Origin: JAHIKV01 sp963733145
Lineage (GTDB): Bacteria; Planctomycetota; Planctomycetia; Pirellulales; Thermoguttaceae
DNA length: 64,000 bases
Direction of reading: 5' to 3'
Assembly: GCA_963733145.1 (NCBI GenBank)
Contig: CAVTCJ010000005.1
Coordinates: 62,001-126,000, forward strand
Shown here piece by piece: positions 1-8,985 of the stretch. A program made the position numbers and the translations under genes. The first letter of the stretch is position 1; every line of letters begins with the position of its first letter. Below the pieces are notes generated by a model, which had not been told where the DNA came from, ran no database searches, and was given only the letters and a program-made list of their open reading frames with translations.

Positions 1-174
1 GAAGTTTACGGAGCGATTGCCTTCTACCTGGCCAATCGAGCCCAGATCGACGTTTATCTGGGAAAATCCCGAGCTGATTTCGAGGATAAACGCCGGGCCG
101 CGCGCAATAGCGATCCGACGTTCTATCAGAAGCTGGCGGATGCCCGGAGGCAGGATGCAGTGAGCCATCCATGA
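1..174 (+). CDS. DUF433-type antitoxin-like protein, C-terminal part
   Basis: The frame is open from the first base of the window and ends at a TGA at 172-174, giving the last 57 residues. The residues VYGAIAFYLANRAQID are typical of the end of DUF433 proteins, small winged-helix-like proteins often encoded just before a DUF5615 PIN-like gene. The stop overlaps the next start as ATGA, so the two genes are translationally coupled, as in type II toxin-antitoxin pairs. The antitoxin role is inferred from family and order. The N-terminus lies outside the window. Confidence 0.75.
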   Translation, partial: EVYGAIAFYLANRAQIDVYLGKSRADFEDKRRAARNSDPTFYQKLADARRQDAVSHP

Positions 175-521
175 AAATCCGTTATCAGGCAGACGCCGAC
201 CTGAATGAAGTCATTTTGTTGGCTGCAATTCGGCGGGAGCCGGCGATTGAATTTCAGTCGGCATCTGCCGCCGGCCTGTTTGGCCTGAAAGACCCGGAAG
301 TGCTGACTCGCGCCTCACGTGAAAGTCGCTTGTTAGTGACGCACGACCAGAGGACAATGCCTCGTCATTTCGCCGATTTCACCGCCCGCCACAAGTCCTT
401 CGGCGTTCTGGTGGTTCCGCAGCACCTGCCTGTCACTGCCGTCGTGGACGACTTGCTGCTCATTTGGGATGCGACCGAAGCGGAAGAATGGCTCAACCGG
501 ATTTGCTTTCTTCCTCTATAA
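171..521 (+). CDS. DUF5615 family PIN-like protein (putative toxin)
   Basis: The 116-residue protein starts MKIRYQADADLNE and has the LLVTHDQRTM motif near residues 55-65. These are the acidic positions expected of DUF5615 proteins, a shortened PIN-like nuclease fold. Length matches the family. It overlaps the upstream DUF433 gene by 4 bp, a very common pairing. A ribonuclease toxin role is inferred from the fold and the pairing; no target can be read from the sequence. It is convergent with the following gene on the other strand. Confidence 0.75.
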   Translation: MKIRYQADADLNEVILLAAIRREPAIEFQSASAAGLFGLKDPEVLTRASRESRLLVTHDQRTMPRHFADFTARHKSFGVLVVPQHLPVTAVVDDLLLIWDATEAEEWLNRICFLPL

Positions 522-535
522 TCGCCCCTTGTCGC

Positions 536-1210
536 TCAAATCTGCTCGATGTGCAACCCGTGACGGCGGCGCTCGGCGCGGCGGACGTCGTCGAACTGCT
601 CGGCCACGCGGCGGGCGTTTTCGATGCCCAGCAGCGCGAAATTGGGATCGCTGCGGTCGCTCGAGACGATGCGGATCGTGCCCACCCCCGCCAGCCGCTC
701 CAGCGGCCCTTGCTCGAAAGTGATGTCGTCCATGTCGAGGGCCTCGATCCGGTTGGTCACGCGGCGCAGCAGCCCCGACTCGTGAACGAACTTTTGCGTG
801 GTGAGCACGTAGCGGACGCTCATCTTGCGGTAGCAGAGAATCACCACGTGGTAGAGCCACACGAGCAGAATGGCGGCCACCAAAACCAGCCACCAGACCG
901 CCTGCCGCACCCAGAGCGCGCCGAGAAACAATAGCAGTAGCGTCGCCAGCCCGCTGATGACCCAGCCGCCGATCATGGCCTTTGAGGAGTAACCGCCGCG
1001 CCAGAGTTCCCGTTCCGGCTCGTCCTGGAGTTCGTGCCGGGCCGCCGGGTCGCGGAGCGCGTCGGCCGGTTCTGCCGGTACGGCCGCCGGCTCGGGCTTA
1101 TCTGCCGGAAGATCCGGGGACCCTTCGTCTGGCGCATCGATTCGCCGCCCGCATTTATGACAGAAAATCGCATCTTGGACCACGTCCACGCCGCAAGCCG
1201 GACATTGCAT
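536..1210 (-). CDS. Zinc-ribbon PH-domain membrane protein
   Basis: The protein begins MQCPACG and has a second FCHKCG about 15 residues later, a four-cysteine zinc ribbon. A Pro/Glu/Ala-rich linker follows, then two membrane segments (roughly residues 90-135), then a bacterial PH (bPH2/YdbS-like) domain with RYVLTTQKFVHESGLL and ending HGLHIEQI. The start at 1210 is preferred over the one at 1228 because a purine-rich GAAGGGGG lies just upstream of it. Members are membrane proteins of uncertain function. No operon partner is seen. Confidence 0.75.
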   Translation of the reverse strand: MQCPACGVDVVQDAIFCHKCGRRIDAPDEGSPDLPADKPEPAAVPAEPADALRDPAARHELQDEPERELWRGGYSSKAMIGGWVISGLATLLLLFLGALWVRQAVWWLVLVAAILLVWLYHVVILCYRKMSVRYVLTTQKFVHESGLLRRVTNRIEALDMDDITFEQGPLERLAGVGTIRIVSSDRSDPNFALLGIENARRVAEQFDDVRRAERRRHGLHIEQI

Positions 1211-1317
1211 CAGACCACCCCCTTCCACCAGGTATGGTTGAAAAAGCCGACCGCATTATAGAGGCGGAAGGCGAATGTGGGAAGCCAGAGCGGAGGGAAT
1301 GACGAATGACGAAATTC

Positions 1318-2573
1318 GTATCCGGTCACGGAGGTAGAGGCAGGAGGGAGGGGAAGGGTTGGTCGGTGAAGTGGGCGATGATCGAATGGTAGATGAACTC
1401 GAAGGCAGAACGGCCTTGCTGAGCGCAGGTGGCCAGGATTGTCCAGATGCGTTCGCACCCGCGACGCCCGGCTTCAGCCCGCGTTCCTTGCGTGATCTTG
1501 CGGTCGATGGCGAGGAAGCGGATTTGACGCTCGGGGCCGTTGTTGGTCGGCTCGATGCCCGGCCTGTCCAGAAAAGTGAAACAGGCGGCGCCATGATCGC
1601 GGAACCGCTGGGCCATGTTTTGCGCTTCCTTTCGGGGCGGCGGTCGCCGGGCCACGGCCGATACTTCGCCGCGCCTGTTGGCAATCGCACGCTGCCAGCG
1701 GGCCGCGGGCATCTGCCCGCGCCGATGCCACACGCGAAACAGGCGTACATGGGGATTGACGAGACGGGGCACCCCGAGCGCGGCCACGGCTTGTGGAACT
1801 GGTGTTTTCACGTCCCCGGCCAGGACTGCTTCACATGGTTTCACATCGACCGGCCTCTTGCAACTGTTCGTAGCAGGGCCCAAAGGCCAAAGTGGCTCTG
1901 CGCACCGTCTTCAGCACCTGTCCGTGGCTGATCGGCAAGCGAAAAACGTCGGCCGGAAATCTACGAATCGTCTCCACCGACATGTGGCAGGCCCCTTTCC
2001 GATAGGCCACCAGCGCCGTCAGTCGCGGACCGAGCAGCCCGGAGCGCCGCACTTCCGGCGGCAGTCGCGCAGCCAAGACTTGGCCCGTGAGAAGGTTTTT
2101 GTACAGCCGGGCGCGATGCTCGGTGACGAGGTAAGTCTTTTCGACCAGTTCGACCTGTTGCAGGATGTGAAAACGGTCGAGTGCCTTCCAGCCCGCCGGC
2201 ACTTCCTCCCACTCGTAGTCCCAAGTCTCGTCTACCTGCTCAGGCGGGAACGCCGGTCGCGTATGCCGGGCATGTCCGGGTTGCCCGCCGGCGCGTCGTT
2301 TGCCGCGTCTTCCACCACTTGTCGGCTTTCGCGGCGGCTTGACAATGTCGCTCGACGGCGGTTTGGAGGAAGTGGTGGAGTTTTTGCTCAGGCAAGCGAG
2401 CTTGGCCTCCAATTCGACAATTCGCGCCTTCAGCGGCGCAACGGCTTCGGCCACCGCCTCCGCAATCATCCGATGTACTTCATCTTCTGTGAACAATCAC
2501 GCCATGGCCCCTTCATAACCGATTCAGCCCCCTGGCGGCATACCATTTTTCCACAAAAACCGTGACTGGATAC
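1318..2573 (-). mobile_element. Decayed IS66-family element with internally inverted core
   Basis: The ends are an imperfect inverted repeat: GTATCCGGTCACGG at 1318-1331 and the complement of CCGTGACTGGATAC at 2560-2573, 13 of 14 positions matching. They begin GTA, as IS66 ends do. The interior encodes an IS66 transposase in pieces. No 8-bp target duplication is visible (CGAAATTC against CAATTGTC), consistent with rearrangement or decay. At about 1.26 kb it is shorter than intact single-ORF IS66 elements (about 1.5 kb), so material has been lost. Confidence 0.8.
1326..2496 (-). pseudogene. tnpC: IS66 transposase remnant, split and with an inverted catalytic segment
   Basis: On the minus strand the N-terminal part (2496 down to about 1865) carries the leucine-rich coiled region, the KPPSSD segment and the zinc-finger region. 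The C-terminal part (about 1720 down to 1326) carries GIEPTNNGPERQIRF and ERIWTILATCAQQGRSAFEF. The missing catalytic core lies between them but reads on the PLUS strand: about 1725-1860 encodes AYMGIDETGHPERGHGLWNW, the DDE-motif region of IS66 proteins. The segment that normally follows (second Asp, LAHLIRD region) is absent. An inversion plus deletion has inactivated the gene. Confidence 0.85.
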
Positions 2574-2780
2574 CAATTGTCGTATCCCAGGGCGTTCGTC
2601 CTTCGTCCCTCCTACTCGACGGGATGGTCGAGGACCATTTCTTCGCCTTCCTCCGCTTCGTTGAGATCGTTCCACAGTCATCATGGGGTGATACGCATCA
2701 CAATCCGTTTGGGTTGGTGCGCTTCACGCACCCTGCAATCATTATCCTCAATGCCCTTTTCCCGCGTAATTCACCGGGGA

Positions 2781-2809
2781 TTGTGGAACTCGCCGATTGC
2801 TCGTAAGAT
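2781..2809 (+). promoter_or_regulatory. Putative sigma-70 promoter of purF
   Basis: TTGTGG at 2781-2786 and TAAGAT at 2804-2809 are separated by 17 bp. The -10 box ends only 7 bp before the purF ATG at 2817 and no Shine-Dalgarno sequence lies between them, so transcription from here would give a leaderless mRNA. This is inferred from the sequence only. Confidence 0.4.
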
Positions 2810-2816
2810 AGTTGGT

Positions 2817-4577
2817 ATGAGCGATATTCATGAGGAATGCGGCGTGGCCGCGATATATTTTCTCCCCGGCAAGGGGGAGAGCCCCTTGTGCCCCGAGCAG
2901 GGCCCCGAGGAAATTTCCCGGCTGATGCCGCGGATGCTGCTGGATATTCAGAACCGGGGGCAACTGGCCGCCGGGATGACCACCTACAATCCCGGCCGCA
3001 ACCAACTGATCGACACTTACAAGGACGTCGGCAGCGTCAGCGAGGTCTTCCGGCTCAGCCATCGCGGCAAGTTCGAGAGCCTGATGGACGACTACGCCGG
3101 CCGGGCGGCCATCGGCCACGTCCGCTACGCCACCTGCGGCCAGGACGACCGGAGCTACGCCCAGCCCTTCGAGCGCCACCACATCAAGAAGCACAAGTGG
3201 TTCAGCTTTGCCTTCAACGGCCAGGTGACCAACTACCAGGAACTCCGCAGCGAACTGCTCGGCGACGCCGACAACCACCTCTCGCGCGAGAGCGACACCG
3301 AAGTGCTGATGCACCAGATCTGCCGGGCGCTGGCCGCCGAGCGGGAACCGTCGCTGCTGGACGTCTGCCGCCGCTTCGCCGAAACGATCGACGGGGCCTA
3401 CAGCATCGTGTTCCTCGACGCGCTGGGCAATATGATGGTCGCCCGCGACCCGCTGGGCATCAAGCCGCTGAGTTACGCCGTCGAAGGGCCGCTGGTGGCG
3501 GCGGCCAGCGAGAGCGTGGCCCTGCTGAACATCGGCTTCGCCGCCGAAAACATCAAGTCGATCCCGCCCGGCCACGCGCTGCTGGTCCGCAATGGGCAAT
3601 GGGAGTTGTTGCCCTTCGCCGAGCCGGCGCCCCACGCCCACTGCTTCTTCGAGTGGGTCTACTTCGCCAATGTAGCGAGCACGCTGGACGAGCGGAGCGT
3701 CTACCTGGTCCGCAAGGCGCTGGGCGAGGAGCTGGCCCGGCTGGAGACCGTGCCCATCGACGAGAACACCGTGGTCGTGCCGGTGCCCGACACCAGCAAG
3801 GCGGCGGCCGACGCGATGGCCTTCGCCCTGAAAATCCCCTGCGTCGAGGGACTGATCCGCAACCGCTACAGCGGGCGGACCTTCATCGAAGGGGGCGGCG
3901 ACCGCCGCCGAAAGGCCGAGACCAAGTACACCCCGCTCCGCGAAGTGCTCGAGGGCAAGCGGGTGCTGCTGGTCGAGGACTCGATCGTCCGCGCCACCAC
4001 CCTGGAAGTCCTCCTGCAACGCCTGCGGCAATACGGCCGGCCGCGGGAGATACACGTCCGCGTGGCCTGCCCGCCGATCATCTCCCCCTGCTTCTACGGC
4101 ATCGACATGTCCACGGTCGGCGAGCTTTTCGCGCCGAAGTTTCTCGACGTTGGGGGCGGCAAAGGTGAACAAACGCCTCTGCCCGGAACAGAAGGAGAAT
4201 GGGGACAGGCTCCTTCCGCCGGAAAGGACCGTAACACGTCCGTCCGGCCCATGATCCTGCCCCGGAAAGGCGCCCGGCCGCTGTTTCCCGCCCTCAGCGA
4301 GGAGGAGGGCCTGCCGCCGGAGATCGAGGCCCAAATGGCCGCCCGGCTCGGCGCCGACACGCTCCGCTACCTGTCCGTCGAGTCGATCGCCAAAGCGATC
4401 GGCATTCCGGCGGACCATCTCTGCCGGGCGTGCATCACCCGCAAATATCCCACCCCCTGCGGCCAGCGTCTGGCCGAAGTGGCCCTGGACAACTTTCGCA
4501 AGAACATCGCCGGCCGGACCTACGAGAACGTGCCGTACGACAAGCCCCCTCGCCCGCCGGGAGAGCGTCAGGGATAG
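2817..4577 (+). CDS. purF: Amidophosphoribosyltransferase (PurF), with variable insert and repeat-derived C-terminus
   Basis: This enzyme makes 5-phosphoribosylamine from PRPP and glutamine, the first committed step of purine synthesis. The start MSDIHEECGVAAIYF puts the catalytic N-terminal-nucleophile cysteine at residue 8, after a short propeptide. The glutaminase domain covers roughly residues 8-240 (IGHVRYATCG, SRESDTEVLMH). The phosphoribosyltransferase domain follows, with the PRPP loop RVLLVEDSIVRATT near 385-398. Residues about 446-490 look like an insert (GGKGEQTPLPGTEGEWGQAP) containing a GGGGACAGG motif like the local palindromes. The last residues, PPRPPGERQG, and the stop are read from an intergenic repeat. 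The upstream frame extends to 2562 but has no family similarity before 2817. Confidence 0.9.
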   Translation: MSDIHEECGVAAIYFLPGKGESPLCPEQGPEEISRLMPRMLLDIQNRGQLAAGMTTYNPGRNQLIDTYKDVGSVSEVFRLSHRGKFESLMDDYAGRAAIGHVRYATCGQDDRSYAQPFERHHIKKHKWFSFAFNGQVTNYQELRSELLGDADNHLSRESDTEVLMHQICRALAAEREPSLLDVCRRFAETIDGAYSIVFLDALGNMMVARDPLGIKPLSYAVEGPLVAAASESVALLNIGFAAENIKSIPPGHALLVRNGQWELLPFAEPAPHAHCFFEWVYFANVASTLDERSVYLVRKALGEELARLETVPIDENTVVVPVPDTSKAAADAMAFALKIPCVEGLIRNRYSGRTFIEGGGDRRRKAETKYTPLREVLEGKRVLLVEDSIVRATTLEVLLQRLRQYGRPREIHVRVACPPIISPCFYGIDMSTVGELFAPKFLDVGGGKGEQTPLPGTEGEWGQAPSAGKDRNTSVRPMILPRKGARPLFPALSEEEGLPPEIEAQMAARLGADTLRYLSVESIAKAIGIPADHLCRACITRKYPTPCGQRLAEVALDNFRKNIAGRTYENVPYDKPPRPPGERQG

Positions 4578-4640
4578 GGCCAGCATGTTTTCACGATGTC
4601 CCCTCGCCCGCCGGGAGAGGATCAGGGTGAGGGCTGCGGA
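4546..4640 (+). repeat. CCCTCGCCCGCCGGGAGAG repeat, two copies
   Basis: Two copies of CCCTCGCCCGCCGGGAGAG followed by (CG/GA)TCAGGG lie at about 4546-4575 and 4600-4630. The first overlaps the end of purF and supplies its last codons and stop. Similar GC-rich units, in the form CCCTCGCCCTTTGGGAGAGGGG plus GGGGGTGAGGG, recur at 24997-25086, 37357-37480 and 61015-61050. Confidence 0.6.
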
Positions 4641-4669
4641 AAGGACAATTGCGCCCGATTCCATGAGTC

Positions 4670-4733
4670 TGGGGTCAGAGCGCACTCAGTCATTAGTGAT
4701 AATTGCCTAATGACTAATGGCGCTCTGACCCCA
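4670..4733. repeat. Palindrome with TGGGGTCAGAGCGC arms
   Basis: The arms TGGGGTCAGAGCGC and GCGCTCTGACCCCA enclose about 35 bp that is itself partly palindromic (GTCATTAGTGATAATTGC / CTAATGAC). It is followed to about 4790 by degenerate GTATCGAC and CTCTGACCCCAG units. It could form a hairpin and would act as a barrier between purF and the ars island. No coding function is seen. Confidence 0.6.
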
Positions 4734-4828
4734 GTATCGACTGTATCGACTCCAGTATCGACCCTGGCTCTGACCCCAGGATCGACCCCAGAATCGAGCG
4801 CGATCCCGCCACGCCGCGCGGTCCGACG

Positions 4829-4972
4829 ATGGAGCTCCGCTCTGCGCCCGAACAGTGCCGCGAATGGGCTGAACAGGCGGGCTTTCGTCTGCTTGAACCA
4901 GGAATCATCGACCTGCCGCCGTACCACTATGGGATGGCGATGAAGCGTCTGCAGGACAATATGAGGGCCTGA
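4829..4972 (+). pseudogene. C-terminal remnant of a SAM-dependent methyltransferase
   Basis: A 47-codon frame from ATG 4829 ends EQAGFRLLEPGIIDLPPYHYG then MAMKRLQDNMRA. The pattern 'AGF..le...DlPPyHYG' is typical of the end of class I methyltransferases. No SAM-binding motif I is present upstream, where repeats are found instead. It is most likely the stump of a gene whose 5' part was lost. The assignment rests on a short match. Confidence 0.4.
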
Positions 4973-4981
4973 CAAATGGTG

Positions 4982-5010
4982 TTGACAGGCGGAGGAAAAC
5001 GCGGTATTAT
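4982..5010 (+). promoter_or_regulatory. Sigma-70-type promoter of the arsR-arsC operon
   Basis: TTGACA (4982-4987), a 17-bp spacer and TATTAT (5005-5010) form a near-consensus promoter about 45 bp upstream of the arsR start. The AT-rich TTATATGGCGAAATGTACT just downstream of the -10 is a plausible place for ArsR to bind, but no clear inverted repeat defines an operator. Confidence 0.65.
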
Positions 5011-5052
5011 TTGGTTATATGGCGAAATGTACTGTGACGAGAGGTAACATAC

Positions 5053-5419
5053 ATGCGTGACCTCATGGCGGTTATTAAGGCCCTGGCGGACGAGAATCGA
5101 GTGCGGATTCTGATGGCGCTCAAGTCCGAAGGAACTCTGCGTATGTCAAATCGTGGAGTTGCTTGGGCTGGCTCCATCCACCGTCTCCAAACACATGGCG
5201 ATCCTCAAGCAGGCCAGATTGGTGGCCAGCCGCAAGGAGGGGCGGTGGATGTTCTACCGGCTTGCCGAGGACGATGCGACTGCGGAAGCCAGAGAGATGA
5301 CCGCCCTGGTGGCCCGATTGCTCGCCGACGATGCCCAAGCGCGAGAGGACGCCAAACGGTTGAAGCAAATCCTCAAGATGGACCGCGACGAGTTGTGCAG
5401 AAAGCAGAACCGATGCTGA
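5053..5419 (+). CDS. arsR: ArsR-family metalloregulator, one frameshift
   Basis: A winged-helix repressor that normally releases the ars promoter on binding As(III). The first frame gives MRDLMAVIKALADENRVRIL. The rest, VELLGLAPSTVSKHMAILKQ and RKEGRWMFYRL, reads from about 5130 in another frame. Between them the bases GAACTCTGCGTATGTCAA encode ELCVCQ, the cysteine pair used by classical ArsR for As(III). A single indel near 5125-5140 therefore separates two good halves. A sequencing error is more likely than a broken gene. The stop overlaps the arsC start by four bases plus (ATG 5413, TGA 5417). Confidence 0.8.
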
Positions 5420-5823
5420 AAGTCCTATTCCTATGCACCGGGAATTCCTGCCGCAGCCAGATGGCCGAGGGCTGGGCACGCCACCTGAAGGGCGACCGGA
5501 TCGAGGCGTACTCGGCGGGGATCGAGACCCACGGATTGAACCCGGACGCCGTGCGGGTCATGGCCGAGGCGGGCGTGGACATTTCCGGCCAGCGGTCGAA
5601 ACACGTCCGCGAGCTTCGCGGCATCGAGTTTGATTATGTTGTGACCGTTTGCGATCACGCCCATGAGTCATGTCCGGTGTTTCCCGGAAAGGCACAGGTG
5701 ATCCACGCGGGATTCGACGATCCGCCTCGCCTGGCGGCAGGTGCCAAGACGGAAGAAGAGCGTCTGGCTCCGTATCGCCGGGTGCGCGATGAAATCCGGG
5801 CGTTTGTGGAGACGCATTTTTAG
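5413..5823 (+). CDS. arsC: Arsenate reductase, thioredoxin-coupled (LMW phosphatase type)
   Basis: Reduces arsenate to arsenite in the cytoplasm. The 136-residue protein opens MLKVLFLCTGNSCRSQMAEG, whose CTGNSCR is the C-X5-R loop. It also has CDHAHESCP near residues 80-90, matching the second and third catalytic cysteines of the thioredoxin-dependent ArsC family. Length is usual. The start is fixed by the overlap with arsR. The next gene (5875) codes for an exporter adaptor on the same strand, which suggests reduction coupled to export, although no Acr3 or ArsB is present. Confidence 0.9.
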   Translation: MLKVLFLCTGNSCRSQMAEGWARHLKGDRIEAYSAGIETHGLNPDAVRVMAEAGVDISGQRSKHVRELRGIEFDYVVTVCDHAHESCPVFPGKAQVIHAGFDDPPRLAAGAKTEEERLAPYRRVRDEIRAFVETHF

Positions 5824-5874
5824 GAGCGGGCATCTGGAAATGTGGCACTGCGGTTTGACATGAGAGGGTTGAAT

Positions 5875-7047
5875 ATGACGCAGCAGCGTTGGAATTGGTT
5901 GCCCCGGCGACTGTGGCAGGCTTTTAAGCTCCTGCTTCTTGTCGCTATCGTTGCCGGCATTGTTTATTGGCTCAAGTTTTCGCCCGTATCGGTTGCCGAG
6001 CACCCCGTTGCGACGGGTGAGATCGTCGCCGAAGTGATGGGCACGGGCACCCTGGAGGCCCATTTCAAGTCCACCATCAGCCCCAGAATATCGGGCCGCA
6101 TCCAGGAGGTCTTGGTGGACATGGGCGACCATGTGACGACGGGGAAGGTGCTGGCCAGGCTCGACGACGTGGAGTTGAAGCCGCAGGTCGAAATGGCGCA
6201 AGCGTCGGTGGAAGTTGCACGGGCGACGCTCGATCGACTGCAAGCGGATCGCAGCCAGGCATCAGCGGTTTTGGAGGAGACCACGGCGGAGCACAAACGC
6301 GGTCTGGAGCTGCTGCCGAAGAGCGCCATCAGTCAGTCTGATGTGGACAAGGCCACCGCCGACTGGAAGACTGCGCAGGCCGGCGTCGCCCGCGCCGACG
6401 CGGCCCTGGTCGAAGGCCGCAAGCAATTGATCGCGGCGGAAAGAAACCTTGCCTATCGGAAGGCGCTGCTGGGCGACACCGAGATCGTCGCCCCGAGTGA
6501 CGGGCTGATCGTCCAGCGGCAGCGCGACCCCGGCGACATCGCCGTTCCGGGAAGCGCCATTCTGAGCCTCATCTCGACCAAGGAATTGTGGATCACCGCC
6601 TGGGTCGATGAGACCGAGATGTCCCGTGTTGCCGTAGGGCAGCCGGCGCGGGTCGTGTTTCGCTCGGAGCCCGATCACGCCTATCGCGGCGAAGTGACGC
6701 GGTTGGGACGCGAGGCAGACCGCGAAACGAGGGAGTTCACCGTGGACGTTCGCGTTCTTGAGTTGCCAAAGAACTGGGCCGTGGGTCAGCGTGCCGAAGT
6801 CTACATTGAGACGGCCCGCAAGACCGGAGTGATCGTCTTGCCCACCCAATACATTCTCTGGCGCGATGGAAAGCCGGGGGTGCTCGTCCGTCAGGCGGGG
6901 CGCGCCGTCTGGCGCAACCTGACGCTTGGGTTGCGCGGCAGGGAATCCGTCGAAGTGGCGGCCGGCCTGGAGCCTGGGGATCGAGTCGTGGTTTCCGCCG
7001 ACGGCAAGACAACGGCCCTCGAAGGCCGGAGGATTTCGCTGCCATGA
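5875..7047 (+). CDS. HlyD/MFP-family efflux adaptor subunit
   Basis: A membrane fusion protein that links an inner-membrane ABC pump to the outer envelope. It has one N-terminal membrane segment (LWQAFKLLLLVAIVAGIVYW, about residues 12-31), a barrel-sandwich half motif IQEVLVDMGDHVTTGKVLAR, an alpha-helical hairpin (about 100-195), the second half GDTEIVAPSDGLIVQRQRDP, and a beta-barrel/MP domain. ATG 5875 is chosen because it directly precedes the hydrophilic MTQQRWNW; upstream residues in the frame look non-native. It overlaps the permease start by four bases. Confidence 0.85.
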   Translation: MTQQRWNWLPRRLWQAFKLLLLVAIVAGIVYWLKFSPVSVAEHPVATGEIVAEVMGTGTLEAHFKSTISPRISGRIQEVLVDMGDHVTTGKVLARLDDVELKPQVEMAQASVEVARATLDRLQADRSQASAVLEETTAEHKRGLELLPKSAISQSDVDKATADWKTAQAGVARADAALVEGRKQLIAAERNLAYRKALLGDTEIVAPSDGLIVQRQRDPGDIAVPGSAILSLISTKELWITAWVDETEMSRVAVGQPARVVFRSEPDHAYRGEVTRLGREADRETREFTVDVRVLELPKNWAVGQRAEVYIETARKTGVIVLPTQYILWRDGKPGVLVRQAGRAVWRNLTLGLRGRESVEVAAGLEPGDRVVVSADGKTTALEGRRISLP

Positions 7048-8260
7048 ATCTTGCCGCCAAAGACATCCAACACAACCTCGGCCGCTTCGTCCTGACCGTC
7101 GTCGGCATCGGGATGCTCTTGATGATCGTGATGGGGATGGGGGGAATCTACCGTGGGTTGGTCGAAGAGGCGACTCTGCTGGTTCGGCAGATCGGCGCGG
7201 ATTTGTGGATCGTCCAGCGCGACACCCGCGGCCCTTTTGCCGAAGTCTCGCGGGTGCCGAAGACGCTCGTTTACCGGGTGCAGGCAGTGCCCGGCGTGGA
7301 ATCGGCGCGTGAGTTCGTTTTCCATACGATTCAGCGCGAACACGGCGGCAAGCCCCTGCGGATGTCCGTGTTGGGACTCAGTTGGCCGCTGGACAAGGGA
7401 GAGTGGCTGCCGTTGGTGGCCGGCCGGCCCTTGGCGCAGAACCACTATGAAATGATCGCCGACAAGACGCTGGGACTGCGGCTCCACGAGCGGATCAAAT
7501 TGGGCAAGGACACGTACACGATCGTCGGGATCACCAGCGGCATGGCCAGCATCGCCGGCGACGGCATGGTCTTCGTTACCGTCTGGGATTCGCAGGCGAT
7601 TCAGTTCGACACGCCCGCTGAGGCCATCCGCTTGGAACGGGCGGCGCAGGGAGCACCGCAGCGAAGCGGACGACATTTTTCTCAGTCAGCCCATGCTCAC
7701 GGAGCAGCTTTCCCGCCCCACGTCGCAACTGCCGGCCGTGGCTTCCCCGGAACTGAGCGCCGTGGTGGCGCGGGTCGCTCCCGGCGTCGATCTCCGCGCC
7801 GTGGCAAACACTATTTCAACCTGGGGCGACGTTTCCGTCTTTACGCAGGCCGGTCAAGAGGACCTCTTGTTGAAGGGCATGGTGGACCGATCCCGGAGGC
7901 AGTTGGGGATGTTTCGGGCACTGTTGACGATCATTGCCGCCGTCATCATGGCCTTGATTCTCTACACCCTGACGCTCGACAAGCTGCACTCGATCGCCCT
8001 GTTGAAGCTGATCGGCGCTCCGAACCGGACAATCCTCGGCCTGATCCTTCAGCAGGCAATCGTGCTTGGGCGGCGTCGGCTATTTGATTGCGTATTTCGT
8101 TGGGCAAGAGCTGTTTCCGTATTTTCCCCGGCGCGTCGTGCTGACTAACACGGACTTGCTGCAATTGGCGGCCATCGTACTCGGCATTTCGGTGCTTTCC
8201 AGTTTGCTGGGCATCTGGAAAGCCATGCGAGTGGAACCAAATGAGTCGCTGATGGGATGA
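7044..8260 (+). CDS. MacB/FtsX-like ABC permease, two frameshifts
   Basis: Encodes an ABC permease with a periplasmic domain. The N-terminal segment MNLAAKDIQHNLGRF with helix GIGMLLMIVMGMGGIYRGL runs in the first frame to about 7655. The second piece (to about 8070) ends the periplasmic domain and holds GMFRALLTIIAAVIMALILY and the KLHSIALLKLIGAPN coupling region. The last piece (8066-8260) holds the final helix and AMRVEPNESLMG. Indels near 7655 and 8070 split an otherwise complete FtsX architecture of about 400 residues. It is bracketed by adaptor and ATPase genes with four-base overlaps. Confidence 0.8.
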
Positions 8261-8972
8261 GGCGTGCGATGAACGACGGCTTGGCCATCGAAACCCGAGA
8301 GCTTACGAAAATCTACGGCAGCGGCCATACGGAGGTGGTCGCCATGCGCGACGCTTCGGTCGGCATTCGCCGTGGCCAGGTCGTGGCGCTCTTGGGGCCA
8401 AGCGGGGCGGGAAAATCGACGTTTCTCACGGCCGTGGGACTCATCAATCCGCCCACCTCGGGCCAGATTCTCATCGGCGGCGTGCCGGTCCTGGACGGGC
8501 CCGATTCCTTTGGTCAATCTGCGGAGTTTTCGCCGGCAAGCACATCGGCTACGTCTTCCAGAAATCGAACCTGATTCCCTTCCTTTCGGCCCGCGAAAAT
8601 GTCCAAGTGGCGATGGAACTCAACGGCGTCAGCCGGCGTCAGGCGCGGCATCGCGCCCTGGAACTCCTGGAAGAACTCGGCGTCGCGGAACGGGCCGACA
8701 ACGGAACGTCGATGCTCTCGGGAGGCGAGCAGCAGCGGGTGGCCATCGCGCGGGCGTTGGCCAACCAGCCGAGCGTGATCCTGGCCGACGAGCCGACCGC
8801 CGCCCTGGACAGCCATCGCGGCCGGCAGGTGATGGAGCTTTTTCGAGAGGTTGCCCACCAGCACGGGGCCGGCGTGATCGTCGTGACGCACGACCACCGC
8901 ACGCTCGAAGTATTCGACACGATCTACGAAATGGAAGACGGGACGATCACCAATGGCACGAAGGTAAGCTGA
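8257..8972 (+). CDS. MacB/LolD-like ABC ATPase, two nearby frameshifts
   Basis: ATPase partner of the preceding permease. Walker A GPSGAGKST lies near residue 50, followed by the Q-loop GYVFQKSN, signature LSGGEQQRVAIARAL, Walker B VILADEPT and H-loop VVTHDHR. The frame changes near 8512 (into LVNLRSFRR) and again near 8555 (into KHIGYVFQ), so about 15 residues are read in a third frame. All catalytic motifs survive, which favours consensus error over decay. ATG 8257 overlaps the permease end; ATG 8269 is an alternative start. Confidence 0.8.
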
Positions 8973-8985
8973 TGTCGCTGGCAAG

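Noticed and set aside
2466..2684. 72-codon minus-strand frame upstream of the first IS66
   Set aside because: It runs across the element boundary and shows no family features.
2748..4685. Minus-strand open frame of 645 codons opposite purF
   Set aside because: Composition is typical of a shadow frame and it covers a well conserved purF on the other strand.
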